Assembly: GCA_035591015.1 (NCBI GenBank)
Contig: JAXIUW010203287.1
Location: 1 to 11,367 of the forward strand
Direction: 5' to 3'
Source of the DNA: Cephalothrix simula
Lineage: Eukaryota; Nemertea; Palaeonemertea; Archinemertea; Cephalotrichidae
Length of the DNA stretch: 11,367 nucleotides
Part shown: positions 10,359-11,367 of the stretch, in pieces
Numbering within the stretch: the first letter of the stretch is position 1
Layout of the letters: each line of letters opens with the position of its first letter
The notes under the pieces: generated by a model
What the model saw: only the letters and a program-made list of their open reading frames with translations
Told to the model about the DNA's origin: nothing
The model's database searches: none
Made by a program: the position numbers and the translations under genes

Positions 10359-11367
10359 TTACTATTTTGACGTGTTTGTGATAAGTTGGGTAATTTCTTT
10401 TAACGTTTAATCATTCAGTCAACATAAACTAGATAAAACGTGTGCATATGCCACAATTTTTAACATCCATTATAGCCCCACTTGTCTCTATTACGGTATT
10501 GCGGTTCCATGGTACCGTATGTTTTACGCCGTAAAAAACTGGTTATTGTTTATTTGTTCTATTTGTTTTTAGTACTATACAGTACTATGTAGATTTTTTA
10601 TCTTAAGAATTTACTACTTAACTAAGCAAAGACTAAAAAAGTCTTCAGATCTCAATTACATAATTTTATTTTACGAAGATATAAATTTGTTCAGATTTTA
10701 ATTTTGTTTCATTATTTGAACTGTTATTACAAATAATTTGTACAATTGTAGAGTTAATTATTAAGGGCGTTTTCCTTAATTCATAATTTTAAGGATTTTA
10801 TATGTTTTTAAGTGATAATCTATAATAATATGGATCATGTTTCATAATCATTTTGTAAGAACAAAAGTAATTAATTTTTTTTTATTTCTACATTTTTGTG
10901 CCAAAAATACGTGGCATATATCACTATATGATATAGTGATCAGTCAAGTACTGCTGGGTTTTTAATATTTTTTGAATTTTTGTTGGGATTCTTTTTTGAA
11001 TATACCGTTATCAAATTACTTGTAGTCAATTTTGTATGTGTAATCAATGGTAATCCCAATTTTTTTGTTTAAACGTTTATAAATTATTTGAAAAATTAAC
11101 TGAGTTTGGGTCTATTTAAAACATTCTGGCTACCCTTTTTTAGCAGGGCTGGTGTGATACAAATAAGTGTCCCTATAGGGGGACCAGTTATAGTCTGCAA
11201 TTTTTTCCAATTAAATTGTTGCCAAAGTTTTTGCCCCACATTAAAAATAGCTATATATTTATAAACAACATCTAAAATGCATTAATATTCTTTTGTACTT
11301 ACCTAAATTCTTTTCATTTTAAAATTGATGAATTTTATCCACTGTGAACCCTGGTTTTTGAAATGAA
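10359..11367. other. AT-rich gene-free stretch with small palindromes
   Basis: No credible coding sequence or RNA gene is seen on either strand. Notable small structures are TACGGTA (10492-10498) facing TACCGTA (10513-10519), a perfect palindrome with 10-bp arms at 10920-10940 (ATCACTATAT-G-ATATAGTGAT), and GTCCC-TATA-GGGG-GAC near 11168-11184. ATTAAA occurs at 11210-11215. Confidence 0.5.
11297..11305 (-). promoter_or_regulatory. Isolated perfect splice-donor consensus on the minus strand
   Basis: On the minus strand the sequence reads TAG|GTAAGT, with the exon side at higher coordinates and the intron starting at 11302. The adjoining 64 bp to the window edge has one frame open up to the TAG at the junction, so it could only be a UTR or the end of a coding exon. 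A perfect 9-mer could occur by chance in a window this size, so the call is weak. Confidence 0.15.

Overview
The window looks like AT-rich nuclear DNA of an invertebrate animal. The evidence is a 3' splice site with a polypyrimidine tract ahead of the gene, a very long C2H2 zinc-finger reading frame with the animal corepressor motif PLDLS, and long gene-free flanks full of small inverted-repeat elements. The phylum cannot be fixed from sequence alone. Short AT-rich hairpins built on TATCACACGAG-like words recall mollusc and other marine-invertebrate genomes, but that is a weak impression.

Layout. Positions 1-574 appear to be the 3' part of an intron and hold three diverged tandem copies of a roughly 90-bp sequence. 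An acceptor at 573/574 opens an exon with about 140 bp of 5' UTR, which has no upstream ATG and an in-frame stop just before the start codon. One uninterrupted CDS follows (715-8343, + strand, 2542 codons). Positions 8344-11367 contain no confident gene. They hold a terminal-inverted-repeat element (8431-8729), a 560-bp foldback element (8881-9440), a short tandem repeat near 9633-9703, a coding-like fragment without a start codon (9862-10116), several hairpins, and an AT-rich stretch to the end.

The protein. It has nine zinc fingers in widely spaced groups of 2, 1, 2 and 4 (eight C2H2, one C2HC), separated by long acidic, Ser/Asn/Asp-rich, probably disordered linkers. It carries one canonical CtBP-binding motif (PLDLS) and two variants (PVNLS, PLDLP), a sumoylation consensus directly before a strong SUMO-interaction motif, and SV40-like nuclear localisation signals just before the C-terminal finger cluster. 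I infer a nuclear DNA-binding corepressor scaffold. I do not recognise a named orthologue, so no gene symbol is given.

The linkers have grown by in-frame duplication. There are three 60-residue repeats, a doubled 43/44-residue unit, three copies of a block of up to 133 residues whose middle copy has lost a segment, and very small recent duplications. This fast linker evolution around conserved-looking fingers, and the inverted-repeat elements just downstream that could be transcribed in the 3' UTR, are the most distinctive aspects of the window.
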